From Candidatus Barnesiella excrementigallinarum (lineage in GTDB: Bacteria; Bacteroidota; Bacteroidia; Bacteroidales; Barnesiellaceae), in assembly GCA_019114445.1 (NCBI GenBank), contig DXFL01000023.1, positions 186,001 through 250,000 on the forward strand: a DNA stretch of 64,000 bases. Reading direction: 5' to 3'. The translations under genes and the position numbers were made by a program. Under the pieces are notes generated by a model. The model was not told the origin of the DNA. It saw only the letters and a program-made list of their open reading frames with translations, and did not search any database. This document shows, piece after piece, positions 1 through 7,759 of the stretch. Each line of letters begins with the position of its first letter. Position 1 is the stretch's first letter.

Positions 1-132
1 CAATTCATAATCACCCACATCGATCTTCCCGCTCATTTGCTCTACATCTAAATTGGCAAAATAGGTTGTCTTATTGGTACAAGCAGACGTTACAAATAAC
101 AAAAAAAGAATGCCTAATACATTTATTCTCAT
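1..132 (-). CDS. N-terminus of a putative lipoprotein (partial)
   Basis: The first 44 codons of a minus-strand gene that continues beyond the left edge of the window. The ATG is at 132. The start encodes a short hydrophobic signal segment (residues 4-15) followed by T-S-A-C, a plausible lipobox with the modified cysteine at residue 18, so the product is probably an envelope lipoprotein. What follows (NKTTYFANLDVEQ...KIDVGDYEL) is too short for a firm family call. A polysaccharide-export-type lipoprotein is one possibility, given the divergently oriented glycosyltransferase next door, but this is only a guess. Confidence 0.55.
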   Translation of the reverse strand, partial: MRINVLGILFLLFVTSACTNKTTYFANLDVEQMSGKIDVGDYEL

Positions 133-374
133 CACACTACTCTTTTCTTCCCGGATTAGTCCGGTATAATTCTAATATATAACGAGGGTTCATATCTTTT
201 TATTATACACAAATCATCTTCTTTTTTACAATTTCCCGACATCTTTTCCTCCTCCTAATCGTCCTGTTTAAGAAAAGTTCTTACATACAATTATTTAAAC
301 CAAACCTCTCTGCCCACCCCTCAAAAAAAGAATAATTAAATTCGATTCTACCGTCGTGTTTGAAAAAGTTTATG
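133..374. other. Divergent intergenic region
   Basis: An AT-rich region between the left-edge lipoprotein (minus) and the glycosyltransferase (plus). It must hold the promoters of both. A small palindrome, CCGGA-TTAG-TCCGG, lies at 151-164, about 20 bases upstream of the lipoprotein start. I see no ORF or stable long hairpin here. Confidence 0.4.
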
Positions 375-382
375 TACGTTTG
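375..382 (+). promoter_or_regulatory. -7 box of the glycosyltransferase promoter
   Basis: TACGTTTG is a perfect match to the Bacteroidota -7 consensus TAnnTTTG. It predicts transcription starting near 388-392, about 15 bases before the ATG at 405. It lies downstream of the more upstream TTG (360) and ATG (372) codons, which argues that those are not used. The -33 element is weak. Confidence 0.5.
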
Positions 383-404
383 TAACTATTTTTTACAACG
401 CGCT

Positions 405-1586
405 ATGGATTTAAACTTTTCTTGGGTATTTTCAAACTCAGAGGTATATGTTTTGGGCTTATTGGTATTGATTTGGATTCTCGAAATCGTCTACCAGTTT
501 TACTTTTTTGCACGGCCCGCCCGGTTTTACAAAAAATGCGAAAAAGGGAAAACGGTTTATTCCAATCAATATCCTCCTATTTCGGTAATCGTTTATGCTC
601 AAAACGATGCCGAAAACCTCATTAAATTCCTTCCCGAAATTTTAAAGCAGGATTATCCCCAATTCGAAGTAATCGTGGTCAACGACGACTCGACCGACGA
701 TTCGAAAGATATACTTTCGGTGTTGGAGACACAATACAGCAACCTCTATCACACCTACATACCCGAAGGGTCTCGCAACCTAAGCCACAAGAAACTGGCA
801 CTCACCCTCGGTGTAAAGGCTGCTCAATACGACATCGTTGCCTTTACAAACGCCAACTGCCGACCTGCCGGCAACCAATGGTTAGCCTCTCTCGCCCGTA
901 ATTTCGTACCCGGAACCGACATTGTATTGGGCTATACGGCTACCCAACGAAAGGAGAAAGAGCCCCTCTCCTTTTGGTATTGCTCCTACGACAAATTGTT
1001 GTTTACGCTGCGGTATCTCTCGTTCGCACTTATCCGACGCCCCTATATGGGCGAAAGTTCCAATATGGCTTATCGTAAAGAATTGTTTTTCAAAAACAAA
1101 GGTTTTTCAAAATCGCTACACTTGCACTACGGCGACGACGACTTGTTCATCAACGAAATAGCCAACCGAAAAAATACCCGTGTAGAGATTTCCCAAGCAG
1201 CCCAAATGACAGCTACCTACCCCGATAACAACGAGGCATGGAAAGAGCTGAAACTGCAATACGACTTTACATCGAAATATCTGCACACTGCGGCCAGAAA
1301 AATATTCGGCATAGGCAAGTTTTTCGACTACGCTTTCGATATTCTCTTTGTGGTTTCGACAATTTGGGGAATCCTGCACAACTGCACCATCTTGATTTTG
1401 GCGTGGTGCTTGGCCATTGCACTTTTCTCAATAAAAGTTTCGGTTTATCGGACAGCTGCCCAAATATTCCACTCCCCCAAACTCTTTTTTGCCCTGCCTC
1501 TCTTTTCGCTTATCCAACCGGGGGTAAACATCTATTTCAAAATCATAGGCTTGGCCAGTCGCAAAAAGAACTTTACTTGGCAATAA
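405..1586 (+). CDS. Family 2 glycosyltransferase (membrane)
   Basis: An inner-membrane glycosyltransferase of the GT2/GT-A superfamily, 393 aa from ATG 405. An N-terminal membrane segment (about residues 10-30) precedes the catalytic domain. The domain opens with PPISVIVYAQNDAENL and carries the nucleotide-binding VVNDDSTDD motif, a TNANC stretch at the usual DxD position and GDDDLFI near the acceptor site. Hydrophobic helices follow in the last 90 residues. The QxxRW motif of processive synthases is not obvious; the equivalent region reads W-K-E-L-K-L-Q-Y. The open frame extends to a TTG at 360, but a TAnnTTTG box at 375-382 sits inside that extension, so I prefer 405. The acceptor is unknown; lipid- or surface-glycan synthesis is likely. 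Confidence 0.8.
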   Translation: MDLNFSWVFSNSEVYVLGLLVLIWILEIVYQFYFFARPARFYKKCEKGKTVYSNQYPPISVIVYAQNDAENLIKFLPEILKQDYPQFEVIVVNDDSTDDSKDILSVLETQYSNLYHTYIPEGSRNLSHKKLALTLGVKAAQYDIVAFTNANCRPAGNQWLASLARNFVPGTDIVLGYTATQRKEKEPLSFWYCSYDKLLFTLRYLSFALIRRPYMGESSNMAYRKELFFKNKGFSKSLHLHYGDDDLFINEIANRKNTRVEISQAAQMTATYPDNNEAWKELKLQYDFTSKYLHTAARKIFGIGKFFDYAFDILFVVSTIWGILHNCTILILAWCLAIALFSIKVSVYRTAAQIFHSPKLFFALPLFSLIQPGVNIYFKIIGLASRKKNFTWQ

Positions 1587-1598
1587 AACCCAAACAGC

Positions 1599-1634
1599 GG
1601 GGAGAGGACTGCACCGACTGCAATCCCCTCCCCT
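1599..1634. terminator. Terminator-like hairpin between convergent genes
   Basis: GGGGAG-A-GGA-C-TGC pairs with GCA-A-TCC-C-CTCCCC across a short loop, with two single mismatches, followed by a short T run on the plus strand. It lies in the 75-base gap between the convergent glycosyltransferase and hsp20 genes and may serve both. Confidence 0.5.
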
Positions 1635-1661
1635 TTATAAACCGCTTAGAAAACAGGATTT

Positions 1662-2087
1662 TTATTTAACTGCGATTTTCTTCTTTTCCGAAACGGCGGG
1701 AGCCTGTTTCTTAGGAATCATCACGGTCAACACTCCGTTGCATTGTTTAGCCTCAATGGCGTCGGTATCGACATTATCGGGTAAAATAAGCGTTTGCTGG
1801 AACTGCGAATAAGAAAATTCGCGGCGAAGGAAACGGCCTTTTTTATCCTTTTCGTCGTCCTCTTTTTTCTGTTCAACCGTAATGACCAAATGGTTTTCTT
1901 TGTCGATCGTAATTTCAAAATCGTCTTTGGTGATACCCGGTGCGGCGATTTGCACTTCATACTCTTTTTCGGTCTCCACGATATTTATCGCCGGGGCCGC
2001 ACTGTTGGTTTTGGCAATCCATTCGTTGCCAAAGAAATCGTTGAAAATTCCGGGGAGCCAGTTTTGTTGATGCTTTGTAGGTGTCAT
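1662..2087 (-). CDS. Small heat shock protein, Hsp20/alpha-crystallin family
   Basis: A 141-aa ATP-independent holdase chaperone of the cytoplasm. The alpha-crystallin domain covers about residues 35-128. It includes the IAAPGITKDDFEI segment and the C-terminal hallmark NGVLTVMIPKK (the family A-x-x-x-n-G-V-L-x-I/V box). A basic tail (KKKIAVK) follows. The N-terminus (LPGIFNDFFGNEW) is typical of the Bacteroidota paralogues. The start ATG at 2087 is fixed by a strong Shine-Dalgarno AGGAGGT six bases upstream, which is unusual for this phylum. The gene stands alone, convergent to the glycosyltransferase. Family assignment is secure; client range cannot be inferred. Confidence 0.95.
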   Translation of the reverse strand: MTPTKHQQNWLPGIFNDFFGNEWIAKTNSAAPAINIVETEKEYEVQIAAPGITKDDFEITIDKENHLVITVEQKKEDDEKDKKGRFLRREFSYSQFQQTLILPDNVDTDAIEAKQCNGVLTVMIPKKQAPAVSEKKKIAVK

Positions 2088-2093
2088 AGTTTT

Positions 2094-2100
2094 ACCTCCT
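2094..2100 (-). promoter_or_regulatory. Canonical Shine-Dalgarno site of hsp20
   Basis: On the minus strand AGGAGGT ends six bases before the hsp20 ATG. Most genes in this window have AT-rich leaders with no Shine-Dalgarno, so this perfect anti-16S match stands out and suggests high translation under stress. Confidence 0.75.
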
Positions 2101-2165
2101 GAATAAATTTATAAAAAATACTATTTGCCGGCTTATCCCGGCAGTCACCCATAAAACAAGGAGGC

Positions 2166-2191
2166 CTCCCGTTTGGCTCGATAAACGGGAG
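2166..2191 (-). terminator. Hairpin at the 3' end of the menA unit
   Basis: A perfect 9-bp stem, CTCCCGTTT / AAACGGGAG, with an 8-base loop, placed 30 bases after the stop of the small exported protein. The minus strand continues with a T-rich but interrupted tail (GGCCTCCTTGTTTTA), so it is a probable rather than ideal terminator. It insulates hsp20 from the upstream three-gene unit. Confidence 0.55.
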
Positions 2192-2221
2192 TTAAAGTTG
2201 ACGAGAAATTATAAAAAAGCG

Positions 2222-2761
2222 TTATGGCTCAACGACAATATCATATCGCAACAACTGGAAACTCACCTTAAAAGGCCGTCCCGACACCCTCGCCGGCGGA
2301 GAATCTACATGATAGTAATTTTTCGAACGGTCGAAACTCTCCACTTCGCACCGACGCGTCGAGTGCGGCAACAAATCGCATTCGACCGTGCGGGTGCGGT
2401 AATCTATCATTTGCCCTTCGGGTGTGCGGTAAACCAACTTCAATACAACCCGCGAGATTCGGTGCTGCGTGTTGTTGCGCAAAAGGAAGCTCTCTTTCGT
2501 ATCGCTCATGCGCTTGTCGAACCCCAACATATCGACTGCCAACGAATCGAAAACAGCCTCCCGGCAAACGGTGTCGAGAGGGAGGGAATTACCTTCACGT
2601 TCCACGCCCTGCGGTTCAACCGCACGATCCGTCGCCACCGTTTTTTGTGCGGGAATTTTCACCGAAGCACTTTTGCGGGGCATAATACCCGATGTTTGTC
2701 CCCACAACGAAATAGAGACAAAACAACCCACACAAATACACAGTATCGTTTTGTTGCTCAT
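2222..2761 (-). CDS. Small exported protein with a C-terminal beta-sandwich-like domain
   Basis: A 179-aa protein of unknown function. The start ATG at 2761 overlaps the TGA of menA (ATGA), which implies translational coupling; a longer open frame to 2884 would run far into menA and is rejected. The N-terminus (MSNKTILCICVGCFVSISLWGQ) is a signal peptide, so the mature protein is periplasmic or outer-membrane associated. A low-complexity stretch follows, then a C-terminal region (about residues 90-179). That region contains SFLLRNNTQHRISRVVLKL and later ECDLLPHSTRRCEV, a pattern resembling FxLyD-type domains that describe how a residue environment differs from solvent. The domain match is tentative. 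Coupling to menA does not by itself suggest a role in quinone synthesis. Confidence 0.7.
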   Translation of the reverse strand: MSNKTILCICVGCFVSISLWGQTSGIMPRKSASVKIPAQKTVATDRAVEPQGVEREGNSLPLDTVCREAVFDSLAVDMLGFDKRMSDTKESFLLRNNTQHRISRVVLKLVYRTPEGQMIDYRTRTVECDLLPHSTRRCEVESFDRSKNYYHVDSPPARVSGRPFKVSFQLLRYDIVVEP

Positions 2762-3654
2762 AGCCACACTCCTTTTCCTATCCATACTGCCGAAATCAAA
2801 ATCGTAAAGAGGAACAAGTTGCGAGCCGTCCCTCCCAACAAAGGGTTCAACGCAGTCCCGCTCCGACGGCCTATCTCCAACCATGTTTTCACGTGCAGAA
2901 ACAGATACAACACCACAGGTACAAGGGCATCATAATAGGGTGCGAACGGGAGTAGCAAAGGGATCACCAGCCCCACAGCCGCAAAGCCGTTAACCAAATA
3001 CCACCATCGGGCGAAACGACGGCCGAAGAGAACGACTGTCGTGTGCTTCCCGGCAGCCGCATCCTCCTCCATATCGCGGTAATTATTCACCAACAATATA
3101 TTGATAGACAACAGACCCATCGCTATCGAGAGAAGAAGCACCATTGTATCGAAATGCAGCGCCTGCACATAATAGGTGAAGTTGACGGCTACAAGACCGA
3201 AGAAGACAAACACGGTGGCGTCGCCCAACCCGTGATACGCCAACGGATAGGGCCCTGCCGTATAGGCCAAAGCAAACAAGGCGATAACAATTCCGATGGG
3301 GATAAGCTGCCACCCGGCAAAAGCGACAAGACCCAGCCCCACAAGACAGGCAAGCCCCAACACAACGAAGGTGCCCACAAGCATTGCCCGGGGAGTAATA
3401 TCGCCCGAAGCAACAGCCCGACGCGGGCCTACCCGTCCGGCGGTGTCGCTCCCCTTCACGTAATCGAAATAGTCGTTGGCCATGTTCGAAGCTATTTGTG
3501 CCAACAACGCGAATAACAAACACAACAGCGCCGGCTGCCAGCGAAACGAGCCGTCGTAAAAAGCATAGGCCGAAGCAGCTATTACCGGACTTGCCGAGGC
3601 GGGCAAGGTGCGAGGCCGAGCGGCCGAAATCCAATGTTCAATCATGCGAGTCAT
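2758..3654 (-). CDS. menA: 1,4-dihydroxy-2-naphthoate polyprenyltransferase
   Basis: An integral membrane UbiA-superfamily prenyltransferase of 298 aa. It attaches the polyprenyl tail to 1,4-dihydroxy-2-naphthoate in menaquinone synthesis. The first Asp-rich, Mg-prenyl-diphosphate-binding motif is at residues 57-70 (NMANDYFDYVKGSD). The second is at 190-198 (NNYRDMEED). About eight or nine hydrophobic helices alternate with these loops, and the N-terminal HWISAARPRTLPAS is typical of MenA. The start overlaps the stop of the upstream ATPase gene by 17 bases (8 if the Met at residue 4 is used). Its own TGA overlaps the next ATG. The overlaps make a tight three-gene unit. No other men gene is in the window. 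Confidence 0.95.
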   Translation of the reverse strand: MTRMIEHWISAARPRTLPASASPVIAASAYAFYDGSFRWQPALLCLLFALLAQIASNMANDYFDYVKGSDTAGRVGPRRAVASGDITPRAMLVGTFVVLGLACLVGLGLVAFAGWQLIPIGIVIALFALAYTAGPYPLAYHGLGDATVFVFFGLVAVNFTYYVQALHFDTMVLLLSIAMGLLSINILLVNNYRDMEEDAAAGKHTTVVLFGRRFARWWYLVNGFAAVGLVIPLLLPFAPYYDALVPVVLYLFLHVKTWLEIGRRSGTALNPLLGGTARNLFLFTILISAVWIGKGVWL

Positions 3655-5212
3655 CTTTATCCAGCCCGAAACAGGCGCGTATCGACGTACGTATGCTTTC
3701 GGCCTCGGGACGGTCGTCCCTCAAAATAGCAAGTATTACCTTCAAATACTTGTCTTTATTGGCCAAGCCGCACAGGTTGCACACATTGCTGTTCGTGAGC
3801 ATGGATTTTTGGTTATATACTTTCAAGACCGACCGATAGTCGCGATTGCGCACATAGTTGCGGAACTGCCCGCAAATGTTGTTATACAACCCACGCACAT
3901 CGGTCTCGTCGGTCAAATGGTCTATATGTTCTTCAAAAGAGGCTATGTCGTTGAAGCGACGATCTATTTTGTATTCCAAGTCGCGCCGTATACGATGCCG
4001 GGTATGTAGCAAAGCCTGCGATTCGATCTCTTGCGCAAACAGTTGTATGACATTGTTTTTCACAATTTCGAATACCTTGTTTTCGTTCCGTTTCATACGC
4101 CGTGCCACGGCTCGTATTACACCTTCGAGCATAAGCAGGTTCTCCACCTCGGCTACATCGGGCACATACACATGGCGGCTGCGCAGATAGGCCACCTCGC
4201 GCTCGGTACGGCGGTCACGATCGACAATGCCCCGCGATTCGAGGTGGTGTATCTCTTTCAAATCGGCAAAAGCCCGTGTCGCCTCAATCACCTTGTTGCA
4301 TCCCCCCAACGGCTTTACAATATATTCGGGGAAAATATACGGATAGAGTTTCACATCGATACTTCCCGTAGCAGCCCCTTCGATAAAAAGTACCGGTTTG
4401 CGGCTGCCCAAAATATCGAGGTACATACCTTCGGGAAAGTTGTCGTCGTTGCGGATAAACTCATAATCCCAACTCAGATGTTCGGCATCGAACGAACGCA
4501 CCCAAATACAGGTACTTTCGACCCGCGAAGCCGCAAAATCGAGATCGTGGGTAAGATATACAAACGTACAGTCTTTGCGCAGGTTCTCAATCGAATCCCA
4601 CAACGATTTCAAAATGGAATGGTGCAGATAAAATTCGGGATCCTCTACCAAAATAACGGCATCGGGCATGGCATAAAGCACCCCGGCAATGTAATAGAGT
4701 ACGGCTTTTTCGCCCGAACTCAACCGCAACGGATTGAACGGTTCGGAATCTTCGCTTTGGATAAGCAACTTGCCCTCGGCCCGCAACATCTTGTTTTTGG
4801 GGAATATGCGTTCCCACAGTTTCTGCACCCGGTCGAGACGAGTATGAGGCAATTCTATATGCCCCCCCTTCTGTACTTCGTATTTATAGCTAAACAAATG
4901 GCGAAACTCCTCGCTCAACAACAAAAAAAGCAATTGGTCAAATTCGGTGGGGACATCTTTCGATACATAATGCGAACGATCGATCGCCTCCCTGTACTGT
5001 GCTTCGATAGAACCCGGCCACACCTCATGCGGAGGCATAAGGCACAACGCCTTCTGTGCAGAAAGCCAAAAAGCGTGCTCCTTGATCTGACGGGCTATCT
5101 CCAAACCGAAACGGCTCTTGCCTGCACCATTGGCACCTATCACAGTCACAGTCCGCGACGACAATTTTTCGCTTTGCGAACCATTGTTCTTTTTCGGGAG
5201 CAATATTTCCAT
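3638..5212 (-). CDS. ABC-type ATPase fused to a DUF4435/TOPRIM nuclease-like domain
   Basis: A 524-aa two-domain protein. Residues 20-245 are an ABC/SMC-like ATPase: Walker A GANGAGKS (26-33), signature LSSGEKA (164-170), Walker B VILVEDPE (186-193) and the switch His in LTHD (220-223). The middle, about residues 270-360, is a DUF4435-type TOPRIM fold. It has a conserved Glu in LFIEGA (E278), GG at 303-304, a DxD pair in VDRDR (D331, D333) and the VAEVENLL segment. All predicted metal ligands are present. A helical C-terminus follows. ATPase plus DUF4435 is the make-up of the anti-phage PARIS pair AriA/AriB, which also exists as a fusion; OLD-family nucleases are a second comparison. The housekeeping location and overlap with menA make a defence role uncertain. 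Confidence 0.8.
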   Translation of the reverse strand: MEILLPKKNNGSQSEKLSSRTVTVIGANGAGKSRFGLEIARQIKEHAFWLSAQKALCLMPPHEVWPGSIEAQYREAIDRSHYVSKDVPTEFDQLLFLLLSEEFRHLFSYKYEVQKGGHIELPHTRLDRVQKLWERIFPKNKMLRAEGKLLIQSEDSEPFNPLRLSSGEKAVLYYIAGVLYAMPDAVILVEDPEFYLHHSILKSLWDSIENLRKDCTFVYLTHDLDFAASRVESTCIWVRSFDAEHLSWDYEFIRNDDNFPEGMYLDILGSRKPVLFIEGAATGSIDVKLYPYIFPEYIVKPLGGCNKVIEATRAFADLKEIHHLESRGIVDRDRRTEREVAYLRSRHVYVPDVAEVENLLMLEGVIRAVARRMKRNENKVFEIVKNNVIQLFAQEIESQALLHTRHRIRRDLEYKIDRRFNDIASFEEHIDHLTDETDVRGLYNNICGQFRNYVRNRDYRSVLKVYNQKSMLTNSNVCNLCGLANKDKYLKVILAILRDDRPEAESIRTSIRACFGLDKDDSHD

Positions 5213-5339
5213 AGCAGCACTTTTTAACGTTTAAGGGAATCCTTTCTCAAAAATAACTATTTTCGGGAATAATCGGCACAAGAATCCGAACAAATTTTCT
5301 ATTTTTGGATTCTATTTGTAACCTCTAACTTATTAAACT

Positions 5340-5948
5340 ATGTTTTCAGGAATTGTCGAAGAAGCTGCTCCCATCGTTAACCTGAAACGGGATAACGGAA
5401 ATTTGCACCTTACCCTTAAAAGTTCGTTTGCCCAAGAATTGAAAATAGACCAAAGCGTGGCCCACAACGGCGTATGCCTCACGGTAGTCGACATCGACGG
5501 CGATTGCTACACCGTCACGGCCATACAAGAGACTCTCGAACGCTCCAACTTAGGTTCGCTGAAAGTAGGTGACAAAGTAAACCTCGAACGCAGTATGCTC
5601 ATGAACGGCCGCCTCGACGGGCACATCGTACAAGGGCACGTAGACCAAACCGCCCGCTGTACCCAAATAGACCTTGTCGACGGCAGTCGCTATTACACTT
5701 TCACATACGACCTCGACCCCAAAATGGCGGCCAAAGGCTATATGACAGTCGAAAAAGGTTCGGTCACAGTCAACGGGGTGAGCCTCACGGTATGCAACTC
5801 GCAGGACAACAGCTTTCAAGTGGCCATTATTCCCTATACCTACGAACATACCAACTTCCACCAAATCGAAGTAGGCAGCCTTGTCAACCTCGAATTCGAC
5901 ATCATAGGCAAATACATCAGCCGTATCATGCACTTCGAACAAGCATAA
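5340..5948 (+). CDS. ribE: Riboflavin synthase, alpha subunit
   Basis: A 202-aa enzyme that dismutates two 6,7-dimethyl-8-ribityllumazine molecules to riboflavin. It consists of two tandem lumazine-binding barrels of about 95 residues each. The first begins MFSGIVEE, the diagnostic N-terminus, with SVAHNGVCLTV. The second repeats this as SVTVNGVSLTV. GHIVQGHVD between them is the typical linker. The length matches the family. The nitroreductase starts seven bases after the stop, so the two are co-transcribed. Upstream, TATTTTTG at 5300-5307 fits the -7 consensus. The rest of the rib pathway is outside the window. Confidence 0.96.
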   Translation: MFSGIVEEAAPIVNLKRDNGNLHLTLKSSFAQELKIDQSVAHNGVCLTVVDIDGDCYTVTAIQETLERSNLGSLKVGDKVNLERSMLMNGRLDGHIVQGHVDQTARCTQIDLVDGSRYYTFTYDLDPKMAAKGYMTVEKGSVTVNGVSLTVCNSQDNSFQVAIIPYTYEHTNFHQIEVGSLVNLEFDIIGKYISRIMHFEQA

Positions 5949-5955
5949 ACCCGCT

Positions 5956-6501
5956 ATGGACATTTACGAAATTATAAACCACCGGCAGAGCGACCGCCAA
6001 TACGACCCCAACCGCCCGGTAGAACCCGAAAAGGTACAACGCATTCTCGAAGCCGCCCGCATAGCCCCTTCGGCCTGCAATGCCCAACCGTGGCACTTCA
6101 TCGTAGTCGACGAACCCGAATTGCGCAACCAAGTGGCCGACGCCGTAGCCAGCCGCCTGCTGGGCATGAACCACTTTACCAAACAAGCCCCCGTACACAT
6201 TCTCGTAGTAGAAGAGCGGCCTAATTTCACCGCCGGTATCGGCGGGCTCATTAAAGATAAGCAATTCCCGCTGCTCGACATCGGTATCGCCGCCGCACAC
6301 ATTACCCTCGCCGCCACAGCCGAAGGTCTGGGCAGTTGCATACTGGGCTGGTTCGACGAGAAGGCCGTCCGTCGCCTGCTTCATATCCCCGACAAAAAAC
6401 GGGTAATCCTCGACATCGTGCTGGGCTACTCCGTACAACCGTTGCGGGAAAAGAAACGCAAACCCGCCAGCGAGGTGATTTCGTATAATAAATATGAATG
6501 A
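5956..6501 (+). CDS. Nitroreductase-family flavoprotein
   Basis: A 181-aa NAD(P)H:flavin-dependent oxidoreductase of the nitroreductase superfamily, probably FMN-bound and cytoplasmic. The N-terminal NHRQSDRQYDPNRPV contributes the RxSxRxF/Y-like FMN phosphate site. APSACNAQPWHFIVV and GLGSCILGWFD are the usual isoalloxazine-binding and dimer-interface segments. The natural substrate cannot be read from the sequence. It follows ribE by seven bases, so an FMN-dependent enzyme is made together with the enzyme that supplies its cofactor precursor. The glutaredoxin-like gene follows 38 bases later, probably in the same transcript. Confidence 0.92.
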   Translation: MDIYEIINHRQSDRQYDPNRPVEPEKVQRILEAARIAPSACNAQPWHFIVVDEPELRNQVADAVASRLLGMNHFTKQAPVHILVVEERPNFTAGIGGLIKDKQFPLLDIGIAAAHITLAATAEGLGSCILGWFDEKAVRRLLHIPDKKRVILDIVLGYSVQPLREKKRKPASEVISYNKYE

Positions 6502-6539
6502 GACTGTCTCCTCCAATGTCTTAAAAACCAATAACCCTT

Positions 6540-6800
6540 ATGAAACCCATAAAACTTTTCTACCAAACGCGATGCCCCTTCTGTAAACGGGCATTCGGCT
6601 ACATCGAGGAATTGAAAAAACGTCCCGAATACAAGGATATTGTCATCGAATCCATCGAGGAGACCGAATATCCCGACATCGCCGACCAATACGATTACTA
6701 CTACGTACCCACATTCTATATCGGCGACGAAAAAGTACACGAAGGCGGTATTTACCCTAACGAGGTAGAGACTATCTTCAAAAAAGCATTGGAAGAGTAA
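6540..6800 (+). CDS. Glutaredoxin-like thioredoxin-fold protein
   Basis: An 86-aa single-domain thiol-disulfide protein. The redox motif is C-P-F-C at residues 13-16, in a glutaredoxin-type beta-alpha start (IKLFYQTRCPFCKRA). A cis-Pro segment VPTFYIGDEKVHEGG follows at about residues 59-73. Glutaredoxins usually have CPYC; CPFC is an accepted variant. The gene is the third of the ribE unit and ends just before a bidirectional terminator. A partner reductase is not visible here, and in organisms poor in glutathione it may work with thioredoxin reductase or other low-molecular-weight thiols. Confidence 0.85.
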   Translation: MKPIKLFYQTRCPFCKRAFGYIEELKKRPEYKDIVIESIEETEYPDIADQYDYYYVPTFYIGDEKVHEGGIYPNEVETIFKKALEE

Positions 6801-6823
6801 CGGAGAGTAACAATCGTCGTTCC

Positions 6824-6870
6824 TAAACAGACGGGGGGAATACCTTGCAGGATTTCCTCCGTTTGGTTTT
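6824..6870. terminator. Bidirectional terminator between convergent genes
   Basis: An imperfect hairpin with G-T pairs (AAACAGACGGGGGGAAT... / ...ATTTCCTCCGTTTGG) followed by TTTTTATT on the plus strand. The minus strand also carries a T-rich side. It lies in the gap between the glutaredoxin-like gene and the convergent HAD phosphatase. Confidence 0.65.
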
Positions 6871-6872
6871 TA

Positions 6873-7532
6873 TTACTCGGCAGTACAAAACCGAAGTATA
6901 TCGGTAGGCGTGTCGACCAAATGCATGGCTCCGGCAAGGTTCAACTCGTCGCGGCTGCGGAATCCCCATGTCACGCCCACCGATTCTACCCCAGCAGCTT
7001 TGGCTGTTGCCATATCCACGTCCGAATCGCCCACATACAGGGCTTCCTCTTTTTCGACTTTGGCCGCAGCCAATATATCGTACACAATATCGGGAGCCGG
7101 TTTTACAGGCACACCCTCGCGCTGTCCCAACACAGCGACAAAACACGTTTGAGGGAAGAAATGGTGTATCAGTTTTTCGGTACCTTCTTGATATTTGTTC
7201 GAGGCTACCGCTATTTTTACACCCCGGCCAGACAATGCATCAAGCAACTCCTCTATTCCTTCATAAGGGCGGGTACGGTCGTTGTTGTGTACCGAATAAT
7301 ATTCCAAAAAGAATTGGCGCATACGAGCTATATTCTCGGCCGAACGCGCATCTTCGGGCAAAGCCCGTTCAAACAATTTGGTTATACCGTTGCCCACGAA
7401 ATGCAAATAGGCCTCGACACAATGTTCGGGGAATCCGCATTGTTGCAAAGCGTAATTCGTACTCGTTGCCAAATCGGCAATCGTATTCAACAAAGTTCCG
7501 TCCAAATCAAAAATAACCAGTTTTTTCATCAT
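6873..7532 (-). CDS. gph: HAD-superfamily phosphatase, phosphoglycolate phosphatase-like
   Basis: A 219-aa cytoplasmic hydrolase of HAD subfamily IA. Motif I, DLDGTLLNT, holds the nucleophile D8 or D9 (depending on which of the two initial Met is used) and the acid two residues later. The helical cap (about residues 15-80) follows. Motif II is VASNK, motif III Lys lies in GVPVKPAPD and motif IV is GDSDVDMATAKAAG. VKPAPDIVYDIL is typical of Gph, which clears 2-phosphoglycolate made in DNA repair. HAD substrate calls from sequence alone are soft, so related sugar phosphates are possible. It is monocistronic and convergent to the ribE unit. Confidence 0.88.
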   Translation of the reverse strand: MMKKLVIFDLDGTLLNTIADLATSTNYALQQCGFPEHCVEAYLHFVGNGITKLFERALPEDARSAENIARMRQFFLEYYSVHNNDRTRPYEGIEELLDALSGRGVKIAVASNKYQEGTEKLIHHFFPQTCFVAVLGQREGVPVKPAPDIVYDILAAAKVEKEEALYVGDSDVDMATAKAAGVESVGVTWGFRSRDELNLAGAMHLVDTPTDILRFCTAE

Positions 7533-7720
7533 TGTCTGTTTTGCACAGGCAAAGATAATGCAAATAGTGCAGAAAAAAATATCCTCTTCACCTCAACGCT
7601 CCCGACACTCGTCCAATGTACACAGGCAATGGCACTCCACATAAGTGTCCCGAAAAGAGAATATGGCAGCTCGTTATATTAGCCGGTATCGGAATTTTAG
7701 AACAATTATATCTCCATTAC
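7533..7720. other. Upstream region of the HAD gene, no gene seen
   Basis: An intergenic segment between the HAD phosphatase start and the promoter of the candidate ncRNA. It should carry the phosphatase promoter on the minus strand. I see no supported ORF, repeat or strong hairpin. Confidence 0.4.
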
Positions 7721-7724
7721 GACC

Positions 7725-7755
7725 TTGTAGGGGTGCTCTGATCCCGATACCTTTG
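7725..7755 (+). promoter_or_regulatory. Promoter of the candidate ncRNA
   Basis: TTG at 7725-7727, a 20-base spacer and a perfect -7 box TACCTTTG at 7748-7755 match the Bacteroidota consensus. It predicts an RNA start near 7760-7763. No ORF begins between this promoter and the terminator at 7892-7925. Confidence 0.6.
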
Positions 7756-7759
7756 TAAT

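Noticed and set aside
2166-2191. An operator for hsp20
   Set aside because: The inverted repeat lies about 80 bases upstream of the hsp20 start, directly after the stop of the preceding minus-strand gene, so a terminator role is simpler.
2198-2935. A 245-codon plus-strand open frame opposite menA and the small exported gene
   Set aside because: It is antisense to two well-supported coding regions and gives an Arg/His-rich product without a recognisable domain.
4031-5227. A 398-codon plus-strand open frame opposite the ATPase-DUF4435 gene
   Set aside because: A mirror frame of a gene with all ABC and TOPRIM motifs; no start context and no family resemblance.
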